From Candidatus Kappaea frigidicola (GTDB lineage: Bacteria; Omnitrophota; Gorgyraeia; JAGLLT01), in NCBI GenBank assembly GCA_030765555.1, contig JAVCCI010000002.1, forward strand, positions 1 to 22,768: 22,768 nucleotides of DNA, read 5' to 3'. Position numbers and translations under genes: made by a program. This document shows positions 1-6,369 of the stretch, piece by piece. Numbering within the stretch: position 1 is the first letter of the stretch; each line of letters starts with the position of its first letter. The notes under the pieces were generated by a model. It had not been told where the DNA came from and made no database searches. It was given only the letters and a program-made list of their open reading frames with translations.

Positions 1-3
1 TTC

Positions 4-48
4 ACACGAATAATTTACGTCATTTTTTGAATGTCATAAATTATGTGT
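4..48. repeat. Imperfect stem-loop upstream of rpsP (hairpin 1)
   Basis: The arms around 4-24 and 30-48 are imperfect reverse complements: ACAC..TAATTTACGTCATT on the left, AATGTCATAAATTATGTGT on the right. They are followed by CATTAAAAA. Hairpin 3 has the same layout, with TTTACGT in the left arm and CATTAAAAA after the right arm, so the two look like diverged copies of one element. The function is unknown; it could be a leader structure or an intergenic palindromic repeat. Confidence 0.5.
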
Positions 49-79
49 TCATTAAAAAGGGAGATAGCATTTTGACCAT

Positions 80-118
80 ATCCCCTCTACATTCTTTGGA
101 AAGCAAAGAATGGGGGAT
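80..118. repeat. Strong stem-loop upstream of rpsP (hairpin 2)
   Basis: CATTCTTTG at 90-98 pairs perfectly with CAAAGAATG at 104-112 across a GAAAG loop. ATCCCC at 80-85 extends the stem by pairing with GGGGAT at 113-118, with TCTA bulged. No T-run follows, so it is not a standard terminator for the + strand. It sits between two related palindromes in the leader or upstream region of rpsP. Confidence 0.6.
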
Positions 119-124
119 TAATTC

Positions 125-168
125 GACCATATGATTTACGTTTCTTGGCAGTCACGTAAATCATGGTC
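125..168. repeat. Long stem-loop just upstream of rpsP (hairpin 3)
   Basis: GACCATATGATTTACGT at 125-141 pairs with ACGTAAATCATGGTC at 154-168. This gives 15 bp with one bulged A and a 12-nt loop. CATTAAAAATAAAGGAG follows, so the ribosome binding site of rpsP lies immediately downstream. The position would suit translational or transcript-stability control of the ribosomal-protein operon, but the resemblance to hairpin 1 also fits a mobile palindromic repeat. Confidence 0.6.
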
Positions 169-197
169 TCATTAAAAATAAAGGAGTATTAGTTAAA

Positions 198-440
198 ATG
201 TCAGTAAAAATAAGACTAAAAAGAATTGGCGCGAAGAAAAAAGCTGTTTATCGAGTTGTAGTTACTGATGAGAGAACAGCCCGAGATGGTAGAGTCATTG
301 AAGAACTAGGTAGTTATGATCCAAATCAGACGTCTCAAAAGGTATCTATTAATGTAGAAAGAGCCAAGTATTGGGTTGGAAAAGGTGCTGTTGCTACTAA
401 AACTGTAGGTAATATTTTGAAGTCTCAAAGCGTTCTTTAA
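198..440 (+). CDS. rpsP: 30S ribosomal protein bS16
   Basis: Structural protein of the small ribosomal subunit that helps 16S rRNA folding. The 80-residue product has the family-typical start (VKIRLKRIGAKKKAVYRVVV) and the central TARDGRVIEELGSYDP segment. Length is normal for bS16. The ATG is preceded by AAGGAG at 181-186, 11 nt away. It opens the operon with trmD (3 nt downstream) and rplS. In many bacteria khpA (a KH-domain RNA-binding protein) and rimM, whose product chaperones 30S maturation around S19, lie between rpsP and trmD. Both are absent here. Three stem-loops lie directly upstream and may influence expression. Identification is secure. Confidence 0.97.
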   Translation: MSVKIRLKRIGAKKKAVYRVVVTDERTARDGRVIEELGSYDPNQTSQKVSINVERAKYWVGKGAVATKTVGNILKSQSVL

Positions 441-443
441 TAT

Positions 444-1151
444 ATGCTACGAATTGATGTAATAACTATTTTCCCAGAGATATTTAAAGCGGTTGTAAAA
501 GAAAGTATAATCAAGCGAGCTCAGGAAAAGAAAAAAGTTTTAATTAATATTCATGATTTGAGAGATTATACTCTTAACCGTCATAAAAAAGTGGATGATA
601 GGCCTTTTGGTGGAGGTCCCGGAATGGTAATTAGTCCGATTCCCATTTTTAAGGCTATAAAAAAAATAAAGGCTAGAAGTAAAGTAGCCAAAGTTATACT
701 CTTAACTCCTCAAGGGGAAAAATTTAATCAGAAAAAAGCTCAATTATTATCTACTGAGAAAAGATTAATTTTTGTATGTCCGCATTATGAGGGTATAGAT
801 GAGAGGGTAAGGCAGGAATTGGTCGATGAGGAGATTTCCATTGGGGATTATATCTTGACCGGTGGTGAATTACCAGCACTAATTGTTATGGATTCGGTTA
901 TACGTTTACTATCTGGAGTTTTAGGTGATGAGGATTCCATTAAGTCAGAGTCATTTGAGGGCAACTTACTCGAATATCCTCATTATACACGACCAGCGAA
1001 TTTTAAAGGCTTAAATGTTCCAAAGGTGTTACTTTCAGGTGATCACAAGAAAATTGAATCTTGGAGAAAGCAGAGAGCAATAACTAGAACTAGGAATAAG
1101 AGAGTAGACTTATATAATAAATACTTAAAAGATAATAAAAATAAAAAGTAG
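444..1151 (+). CDS. trmD: tRNA (guanine-N1-)-methyltransferase, m1G37
   Basis: SPOUT-class methyltransferase that uses S-adenosylmethionine to methylate G37, next to the anticodon, and so prevents +1 frameshifting. The 235 residues carry the family signatures in order: RPFGGGPGMV (53-62), the PHYEGIDERV part of the trefoil-knot SAM site (113-122), SIGDYILTGGELPAL (132-146), the YPHYTRP segment (178-184), and the SGDHKKIESWRKQRA tRNA-binding tail. The length is slightly short for the family but complete. The ATG follows the rpsP stop by 3 nt with no good Shine-Dalgarno, so translation is probably coupled to rpsP. It is followed by rplS after 18 nt. Confidence 0.97.
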   Translation: MLRIDVITIFPEIFKAVVKESIIKRAQEKKKVLINIHDLRDYTLNRHKKVDDRPFGGGPGMVISPIPIFKAIKKIKARSKVAKVILLTPQGEKFNQKKAQLLSTEKRLIFVCPHYEGIDERVRQELVDEEISIGDYILTGGELPALIVMDSVIRLLSGVLGDEDSIKSESFEGNLLEYPHYTRPANFKGLNVPKVLLSGDHKKIESWRKQRAITRTRNKRVDLYNKYLKDNKNKK

Positions 1152-1169
1152 TTATCAGGGAGGCTAAAA

Positions 1170-1517
1170 ATGAACAAAGTGGAATTAATTGAAAAACAAC
1201 AACTAAGAGATGACATGCCGCAATTCAAAGCAGGAGATTCTCTTAAAGTGTATGTGCGAATTAAAGAAGATGAAAAAGAGCGCCTGCAGGTGTTTGAAGG
1301 TATCGTTTTGGCAATAAAAGGTGCTGGAATAAAGAAGACATTTACTGTTCGCAAAATATCTTATGGGGTGGGAGTTGAGAGAACTTTTCCTTTGCATTCT
1401 CCCAATATAAAGAAAATAGAATTGATTAAAAAAAGTAAAATGAAGCGTTCTAAATTCTATTATTTAAGAGAGAAAACAAGTAAGAAATTTAAGGTAGAAG
1501 AAGATAGAAGACGATAG
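1170..1517 (+). CDS. rplS: 50S ribosomal protein bL19
   Basis: Large-subunit protein located at the 30S-50S interface. The 115-residue product has typical bL19 text: PQFKAGDSLKVYVRIKE, the QVFEGIVLAIKGAGI segment, FTVRKISYGVGVERTFPLHSP, and the basic tail ending in YYLREKTSKKFK. The length is standard. A strong ribosome binding site, CAGGGAGG at 1157-1164, precedes the ATG by 5 nt. Third gene of the rpsP-trmD-rplS operon. It is followed by a 117-nt gap before the folate genes. Confidence 0.97.
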   Translation: MNKVELIEKQQLRDDMPQFKAGDSLKVYVRIKEDEKERLQVFEGIVLAIKGAGIKKTFTVRKISYGVGVERTFPLHSPNIKKIELIKKSKMKRSKFYYLREKTSKKFKVEEDRRR

Positions 1518-1568
1518 TTTTAGTATTTGTTTAATCTTTTAATTAATAGTTATTACTTTTTTAATTTG

Positions 1569-1622
1569 AGCTAAAACTTAGCTGCAGGTGGAAATCAGTT
1601 TTAAGGTTTAGTTCATAACCTT
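1569..1622 (+). other. Two small hairpins in the rplS-fchA gap
   Basis: AGCTAA (1569-1574) pairs with TTAGCT (1578-1583) over a 3-nt loop. AAGGTT (1603-1608) pairs with AACCTT (1617-1622), followed by TTAAT. Both stems are 6 bp. They could be a weak terminator or part of an fchA leader. No convincing promoter was found in this gap, so read-through from rplS is possible. Confidence 0.25.
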
Positions 1623-1634
1623 TTAATCTAAAAG

Positions 1635-2237
1635 ATGTATATAAAAAAAACACTGCAAACTTATCTAAATGATCTTTCAGCAAAAAAACCTACACCAGGC
1701 GGAGGTAGCGTGGCTGCTCTTGTGGGAGCAAATGGCGCTGCTTTAACGTTAATGGTGGCTGAGTTTTCGCAAAAAAATCAGCAACTAACGATTCTTACAA
1801 AAGAAGCCAAAAAAAACAAAGCAGATTTTTTATACTTTATTGACAAAGATGTAAAAGAATTTAAAAAAGTAGCTTTAGCTTACAAGAAGCCTACCAAAAC
1901 TGCAGCACAAATAATATCAAGGAAACGTGCTATATGCCAAGCCTTGATCTCAGTTCTTAAAGTTTCAGAAGACATTTGTAGTCTTTGCTATAAAGGTATA
2001 AAGTTAAGTGCAAGCCTTGTGAAAATAGGAAATAAAAATCTAATAACAGATACCGCGATTAGCTCTCTTCTTTTTGAAGCTGCTTTTAAAAGCTCTCTTT
2101 ATAATGTTAAGATAAACTTAAAATGTTTAAAGGATGATAAGTTTGCACATTCAAAAATTGCAAAATATAAAAAGATTGAAAGACAAATTATCAATGTTAG
2201 AAAAGAAGTATTAAAAAATGTGGATAAATGCTTATGA
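1635..2237 (+). CDS. fchA: Methenyltetrahydrofolate cyclohydrolase (FchA / cyclodeaminase family)
   Basis: Member of the formiminotransferase-cyclodeaminase C-terminal fold. Stand-alone forms such as FchA of acetogens and Methylobacterium hydrolyse 5,10-methenyl-THF to 10-formyl-THF, or run the reverse reaction. The N-terminal KPTPGGGSVAALVGANGAAL segment (18-37) is the family hallmark. The rest is predicted all-helical, and the 200 residues are near the usual length. No formiminotransferase domain is fused. The 3' end overlaps folD (ATGA), so the two are translationally coupled. Because the neighbouring FolD has lost its cyclohydrolase lysine, this gene probably supplies that step. A cyclodeaminase role in histidine degradation is the alternative, but no hut genes are in the window. 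Confidence 0.85.
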   Translation: MYIKKTLQTYLNDLSAKKPTPGGGSVAALVGANGAALTLMVAEFSQKNQQLTILTKEAKKNKADFLYFIDKDVKEFKKVALAYKKPTKTAAQIISRKRAICQALISVLKVSEDICSLCYKGIKLSASLVKIGNKNLITDTAISSLLFEAAFKSSLYNVKINLKCLKDDKFAHSKIAKYKKIERQIINVRKEVLKNVDKCL

Positions 2238-3136
2238 GCGCTAAGATATTAGATGGTAAAATTATTGCTGCTGAGATTAAAAATGACCTAAAAAGAGAAA
2301 TAGCGAATTTAAAAGAGAAATTCGGTTGTTCAATAAAGCTTGTTTCTCTGCAGGTGGGTCATAATGGCGGCATAGAGAGTTATTTAAAATCTCAAAAAAG
2401 TTTAGCGAGTAATGTTGGGATTGATTTTGAGTCTATATCTTTAGATGAGACAACTGATAGTCAAATATTACTTCAATATATTAATGACCTTAATAATAAT
2501 AAAGAGGTCAATGCAGTTATTTTGCAAAGACCATTGCCTGATAAGCTTGATTTACAGGAGCAAGAAAAAAAGTTAGCTTTTGAGCAGCAGATATCAGCTG
2601 AAAAAGACGCCGAAGGATTGCATCTAAGAAATTTGGGGAGTCTTTTTTATGCGACAAAATTGAAACAATGTCTTTGGGGGAAAATAGCTCCATGTACAGC
2701 TCAGGCTGTTATGGAAATAATTAAATCGACAGGAGTGAACCTCTATGGCAAGGAGGTAGTTATAGTTGGGCACAGCAAGATAATAGGCAAACCCTTATCA
2801 TTGATGTTGCTTAATCATTTTGCAACCACAACTGTATGTCATATTGCAACTGGGGACATTAAAAGTCATATAGAGAAAGCGGATATTTTAATTAGTGCCG
2901 TAGGTAAACCCGAACTTATAAAGGGTGAATGGGTAAAGGAAAATTCTATTGTTATTGATGTGGGAACAGCAAGAGTTAATGGCTGTTTAAAAGGTGATGT
3001 AGAATTTGAAGCAGCGAAAGAAAGAGCCGCTTATATTACTCCTGTCCCTGGAGGAGTTGGACCATTGACCACTGCCATGTTAATGAAAAATGTAGTAAGG
3101 TTGTTTATAAATAGCCATGATAAGAAAAATATCTGA
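2234..3136 (+). CDS. folD: Methylene-THF dehydrogenase FolD, probably without cyclohydrolase activity
   Basis: FolD normally catalyses both NAD(P)-dependent oxidation of 5,10-methylene-THF and hydrolysis of methenyl-THF. Family signatures are clear: VGHNGGIESYLKSQ (41-54), ILQRPLP (96-102), PCTAQAVMEIIKSTG, the Rossmann stretch VVIVGHSKIIGKPLSLMLL, DVGTARVNG, and TPVPGGVGPLTTAMLMKN. The active-site tyrosine is Y50 and the folate-site glutamine is Q98. The catalytic lysine of the Y-x-x-x-K-x-K motif is Q54 here, and the second lysine is S56. The usual DVDG is DAEG, so E127 replaces Asp. Start: ATG at 2234 gives an ATGA overlap with fchA and the usual N-terminus MSAKILDGK. An in-frame ATG at 2228 is possible. 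The 3' end overlaps metF by 20 bp. Confidence 0.93.
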   Translation: MSAKILDGKIIAAEIKNDLKREIANLKEKFGCSIKLVSLQVGHNGGIESYLKSQKSLASNVGIDFESISLDETTDSQILLQYINDLNNNKEVNAVILQRPLPDKLDLQEQEKKLAFEQQISAEKDAEGLHLRNLGSLFYATKLKQCLWGKIAPCTAQAVMEIIKSTGVNLYGKEVVIVGHSKIIGKPLSLMLLNHFATTTVCHIATGDIKSHIEKADILISAVGKPELIKGEWVKENSIVIDVGTARVNGCLKGDVEFEAAKERAAYITPVPGGVGPLTTAMLMKNVVRLFINSHDKKNI

Positions 3137-3995
3137 TATATTCAAAGAAAAAGAAAAAACTTTGGGGTTTGAATTCTTTCCTCCTAAGACATCTAAGGGT
3201 TTATTAAAACTTTACGAAACTGCACTATTGCTAAAAGATTTACAGCCAGATTATTGTTCAGTTACATATGGAGCTGGGGGTAGCACAAAAGATAAAACTA
3301 TGGAAGTAGTTGACGAGCTCCAGAAGCGTTTTGGCCTACCGGTAATGCATCATTTGACCTGCAATTGTCACACAATAACAGAGATTAAACAAATGCTAAA
3401 TAGCATGCAGAAAAGAAATATTTGTAATGTTTTAGCTTTATATGGAGATTTACCTCAAGATGAGAGTATTTGTGCAGAAAACAAAAGAGAAATGCAGTAC
3501 TGCTATGAGTTATGTAAAATTTTGAAATCATATAGAGATTATTTTTGTGTAGCTGTTGCTGGTTTTCCTTGCGGGCATATAAGTTCTCCTGATAGAGATA
3601 CCGATATTGAATATTTAAAAATTAAACTAGAATCCGGAGGGGATTTTGTTATTACGCAATTATTTTTTGATAATGCGGTATATTTTGACTATTTAGAAAG
3701 ATTAAAAAAAGTTAATATACATGTCAGAGTAATCCCCGGCATTTTACCTATAGTAAATTACGAAAAGATGATTAAATTTTGCGCAGATTGTGGAGTGATT
3801 GTGCCCAAGAAAGTTCATGAAATATTTAAGCCTATTGTTGATGATGAAGAAGCTACAAAAAAAGCGGGCATAGACTTTGCAGTTCAACAATGTAGAGAGT
3901 TGCTGGATGGAGGGGCTTGTGGATTACACTTCTTTACTCTTAACAAGGTAGATCCCACTAGGGAAATTATAAGGCAATTAAGAGAGGATAAGTAA
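3117..3995 (+). CDS. metF: 5,10-Methylenetetrahydrofolate reductase
   Basis: FAD-dependent TIM-barrel enzyme reducing methylene-THF to methyl-THF. The 292 residues match single-domain bacterial MetF. Visible motifs are GFEFFPPKTSKG (catalytic-region Glu, E19), SVTYGAGGSTKDKT, HHLTCN, LALYGDLPQD (Asp equivalent to E. coli D120 is D111), VAGFPCGH, and ITQLFFD (folate-site Gln, Q181). The usual Arg of the LRGD segment is Tyr. The start overlaps folD by 20 bp, so fchA-folD-metF forms a compact one-carbon unit. No metV or formate-THF ligase gene is in view. The set would serve methionine synthesis, or the methyl branch of a Wood-Ljungdahl-type pathway if the rest is encoded elsewhere. Confidence 0.95.
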   Translation: MIRKISDIFKEKEKTLGFEFFPPKTSKGLLKLYETALLLKDLQPDYCSVTYGAGGSTKDKTMEVVDELQKRFGLPVMHHLTCNCHTITEIKQMLNSMQKRNICNVLALYGDLPQDESICAENKREMQYCYELCKILKSYRDYFCVAVAGFPCGHISSPDRDTDIEYLKIKLESGGDFVITQLFFDNAVYFDYLERLKKVNIHVRVIPGILPIVNYEKMIKFCADCGVIVPKKVHEIFKPIVDDEEATKKAGIDFAVQQCRELLDGGACGLHFFTLNKVDPTREIIRQLREDK

Positions 3996-4007
3996 TAATA
4001 TTGCATT

Positions 4008-4844
4008 ATGAAAAATAGTAAAATTACGCTATCAACTTTAAAGAAGGCAAAGAAAGACAAGCGGAAAATAACTATGCTTACTGCCTACGATTATCCACAG
4101 GGTTTGTTAGTAGATAGATCAGGGATTGATATAGTTTTGGTTGGAGATTCTCTGGGAAACACAGTTTTGGGTTATGAGTCAACTGTTCCAGTTACTATGG
4201 ATGAAATGTTACATCATTCTAAAGCTGTAAGAAGAGCTGTAAAAAGTTCTTTTCTAATTAGCGATATGCCTTTTATGTCTTATAATAATACTCGCAAAGA
4301 AGCCATCAAGAATGCTGGTAGGTTTCTTAAGGAAGCTGGTTGTGACGCTGTTAAGCTTGAGGGCGGGCTAGAGGTGGCAAATACAATAAAGTATATTGTT
4401 AAAGCAGGTATTTCAGTTTTGGGACATTTGGGATTAACTCCTCAGACTGTCTCTATGTTGGGTGGTTATAAGGTTCAAGGTAGAAATGCAAAGAAAGCTC
4501 ATGAGATAATAGAAGCAGCCCTTGCTTTAGAAGAAGCTGGTTGCTGTGGTATAGTTTTAGAATGTGTGCCTTGGCAGTTAGCAAAAATAATAACTCAGAA
4601 ATTAAAGATATTTACGATTGGTATAGGGGCAGGGTCATATTGTGATGGTCAAGTATTAGTACTTTATGATTTACTTGGAGCTTCTTTTAATCACAAGCCT
4701 TCCTTTGCTAAGCAGTATGCTGATATTGCTACAGTAGTGACCAAGGCTATTAAGAGTTATAAGACGGATGTTACTTCTGGTAAATTTCCTTCTAAGAAGC
4801 AATCTTTTTCCATGAAGGAAGAAGAATGGAAAAAGATATCATGA
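4008..4844 (+). CDS. panB: 3-Methyl-2-oxobutanoate hydroxymethyltransferase
   Basis: First committed step of pantothenate/CoA synthesis: transfers a hydroxymethyl group from 5,10-methylene-THF to alpha-ketoisovalerate, giving ketopantoate. The 278 residues include the metal-binding set D47 (VGDSLG), D86 (SDMPFM) and E118 (KLEGG), plus the catalytic Glu in VLECVP (E185). The GHLGLTPQTVSMLGGYKVQGR segment is also typical. All key residues are present. Its methylene-THF need explains its position 12 nt after metF. The 3' end overlaps the next gene by 19 bp. Confidence 0.97.
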   Translation: MKNSKITLSTLKKAKKDKRKITMLTAYDYPQGLLVDRSGIDIVLVGDSLGNTVLGYESTVPVTMDEMLHHSKAVRRAVKSSFLISDMPFMSYNNTRKEAIKNAGRFLKEAGCDAVKLEGGLEVANTIKYIVKAGISVLGHLGLTPQTVSMLGGYKVQGRNAKKAHEIIEAALALEEAGCCGIVLECVPWQLAKIITQKLKIFTIGIGAGSYCDGQVLVLYDLLGASFNHKPSFAKQYADIATVVTKAIKSYKTDVTSGKFPSKKQSFSMKEEEWKKIS

Positions 4845-5938
4845 AGAGTAAGAGAATTTTTGTTGCAGCAACAAGCCAGAATGATGGCAAAACAGCAATG
4901 AGCGTAGGTTTGATCTGCGCTTTTGCGCAGGAAAATATGAATGTCGGCTTCATCAAGCCAGTAGGTCAGAGATATTTGATTAAGAATCATCAGAAAATAG
5001 ATGAAGATTCTCTTTTGATAAGTAAAGTTTGTAATTTGCGTAGTAATTTAAAAGATATGTCTCCTGTTGCAGTTGAGAGAGGTTTTACTAAAAAATATAT
5101 ATTAAATGGTAAAAAAAATAATTTAGAGCAGAATGTTAAAAAAGCCTTTAATAATATATCTCGAAAGCGAGACTTAGTAGTTATTGAGGGAACAGGGCAT
5201 GCTGGAGTGGGAAGTGTTTTTGATTTATCTAACGCTAAAGTTGCAAACTTACTAAAGAGTAAAGTTGTTTTGGTAGCTGGTGGAGGTGTTGGTAGACCTG
5301 TTGATGAAATTATGTTAAATAAAGCTCTCTTTGATAAGCAGAAAGTAGAAATAGCTGGTATTATTATAAATAAAGTTTTACCTGAAAAATATAAAAAAGT
5401 TAATTCTTTGGTAAGGATAGCGCTAAAAAAGAAAGGGCTCAATGTTTTGGGAGTTATACCTTACTACAAAGTGTTATCTAAGCCTACTGTTCAACAGATA
5501 TTGGAAGAAGAAAAAGGTATTAATCTTTTATGTGGTGCAGAAGCTATTGAAAATTCAGTTGATAAGATAATTGTTGGTGCAATGGAGCCCCACGAAGCAC
5601 TTAATTATATAACTAGTAATAGTTTAGTGATAACTCCTGGAGATAGAGAAGACATAATTTTAACCTGCATAAGCACACATTTAGCATCATCAAAACAGGG
5701 TAAAAGTATATCTGGCATTGTTTTGACTGGAGGCATTAAGCCACATAGAAGCATCATGAATTTAATAAAAAAATCAGGCATTCCTGTTTTGCAGGCCAAA
5801 GAAGATACGTACACGATAACATCCAAAGTTCATGATTTAATAATTAAGGTTAAGCCAGGAGATGCAGATAAAATAGAGCTTATAAAAAAAATGGTTAAAG
5901 AGTATGTAGATTTAAAGGCTTTGTATGCAGCAATGTAG
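4826..5938 (+). CDS. P-loop (BioD/CobB-like) plus DRTGG domain protein
   Basis: A 370-residue protein in two parts. Residues 7-215 form a dethiobiotin-synthetase-like P-loop domain with ATSQNDGKT (15-23) and a VVIEGTGHAG strand (118-127). Residues 218-335 form a DRTGG domain with VITPGDREDII (268-278) and SGIVLTGGIKP. This is the layout of the N-terminal half of long phosphotransacetylases (Pta), but the catalytic PTA_PTB domain is missing. The function is unknown; acetyl-phosphate/CoA-linked sensing is a guess from Pta architecture. Start: ATG at 4826 has AAGGA at 4815-4819. ATG at 4841 gives an ATGA overlap with panB and is an alternative. Last gene before a terminator. Confidence 0.8.
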   Translation: MEKDIMKSKRIFVAATSQNDGKTAMSVGLICAFAQENMNVGFIKPVGQRYLIKNHQKIDEDSLLISKVCNLRSNLKDMSPVAVERGFTKKYILNGKKNNLEQNVKKAFNNISRKRDLVVIEGTGHAGVGSVFDLSNAKVANLLKSKVVLVAGGGVGRPVDEIMLNKALFDKQKVEIAGIIINKVLPEKYKKVNSLVRIALKKKGLNVLGVIPYYKVLSKPTVQQILEEEKGINLLCGAEAIENSVDKIIVGAMEPHEALNYITSNSLVITPGDREDIILTCISTHLASSKQGKSISGIVLTGGIKPHRSIMNLIKKSGIPVLQAKEDTYTITSKVHDLIIKVKPGDADKIELIKKMVKEYVDLKALYAAM

Positions 5939-5963
5939 TGAATAATTAATATATGAGTTGAAC

Positions 5964-5998
5964 AAAAAAAACCCGCTAAATGTATAGCGGGTTTTTTT
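5964..5998. terminator. Bidirectional intrinsic terminator
   Basis: CCCGCTA (5972-5978) pairs perfectly with TAGCGGG (5985-5991) over a 6-nt loop. Eight A's lie before the stem and seven T's after it. It therefore works on both strands, ending the fchA-to-DRTGG transcript (+) and the convergent lysine-repeat gene (-). Confidence 0.95.
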
Positions 5999-6020
5999 AT
6001 TAATATCTATAATAAACTTT

Positions 6021-6206
6021 TTATTTCTTTTTCTTAGCTGTCTTTTTCTTTGCTACCTTTTTCTTAGCCACCTTTTTCTTTGCTACCTTTTTCTTAGCCA
6101 CCTTTTTTTTAACTACTTTTTTCTTGGCAACTTTTTTCTTGGCAACTTTTTTCTTTGCTACTTTTTTCTTTGCTACCTTTTTCTTTGCTACTTTTTTCTT
6201 TGCCAC
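6021..6206 (-). CDS. Lysine-repeat histone H1-like DNA-binding protein
   Basis: The 61-residue product is almost entirely the pentapeptide (V/T)AKKK repeated 12 times. One unit is VVKKK, and the protein ends in an extra K. Such Lys/Ala-rich tails occur in bacterial histone-H1-like nucleoid proteins (Hc1/Hc2, AlgP-like) and bind DNA or RNA by charge. No globular domain is present. Start: GTG at 6206-6204 has GGGAGG (complement of 6215-6220) 8 nt upstream. A longer frame starting at TTG 6263 is unlikely because the promoter -10 at 6268-6273 puts the transcript start at about that codon. Nucleoid compaction is an inference; a role with polyanions such as RNA is possible. Confidence 0.7.
   Translation of the reverse strand: MAKKKVAKKKVAKKKVAKKKVAKKKVAKKKVVKKKVAKKKVAKKKVAKKKVAKKKTAKKKK
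6024..6206 (-). repeat. 15-bp tandem repeat coding the AKKK units
   Basis: Twelve 15-bp units lie back to back and vary mainly at wobble positions. The unit length is a multiple of three, so gain or loss of units would change protein length without a frameshift. The array is likely to be length-variable between strains and prone to assembly collapse. Confidence 0.85.
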
Positions 6207-6214
6207 CTTTTCCA

Positions 6215-6220
6215 CCTCCC
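6215..6220 (-). promoter_or_regulatory. Ribosome binding site that sets the lysine-repeat start
   Basis: GGGAGG on the minus strand lies 8 nt before GTG at 6206-6204. It is the only strong Shine-Dalgarno in the transcript and argues for the 61-residue product. Confidence 0.75.
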
Positions 6221-6267
6221 TCTTTTTTAGCAACTCTTTTTTAACAACCCTTACTGAATTCAAATTA

Positions 6268-6296
6268 ATTATACACTAAAAAATTATGAAAAACAA
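6268..6296 (-). promoter_or_regulatory. Sigma70-type promoter for the lysine-repeat gene
   Basis: On the minus strand, TTGTTT (complement of 6291-6296) and TATAAT (complement of 6268-6273) are 17 bp apart. The expected transcript start is near 6261. It is divergent from the rnf promoter, with the two -35 boxes 18 bp apart. Confidence 0.75.
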
Positions 6297-6314
6297 GACG
6301 ACGAGATAATTTTT

Positions 6315-6343
6315 TTGACAATGTTTTTTAGATGTCGTATAAT
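6315..6343 (+). promoter_or_regulatory. Consensus sigma70 promoter for the rnf operon
   Basis: TTGACA at 6315-6320 and TATAAT at 6338-6343 are separated by exactly 17 bp, a perfect match to the housekeeping consensus. Transcription should begin near 6350, leaving a leader of about 20 nt before rnfC. Confidence 0.92.
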
Positions 6344-6369
6344 ATATGTAATTAATTGAACTTAGTAAA

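Noticed and set aside
1541..1566. AT-only palindrome followed by T-rich sequence after rplS as a terminator
   Set aside because: The stem is 5 A-T pairs with a 2-nt loop, too weak to call.
4990..5442. 150-codon open frame on the minus strand inside the DRTGG gene
   Set aside because: It is antisense to a recognisable coding frame, resembles no known protein, and lacks a ribosome binding site and promoter.
6207..6263. N-terminal extension of the lysine-repeat protein from TTG 6263
   Set aside because: The -10 box at 6268-6273 would place the transcript start at about this codon with no ribosome binding site, while GTG 6206 has one.
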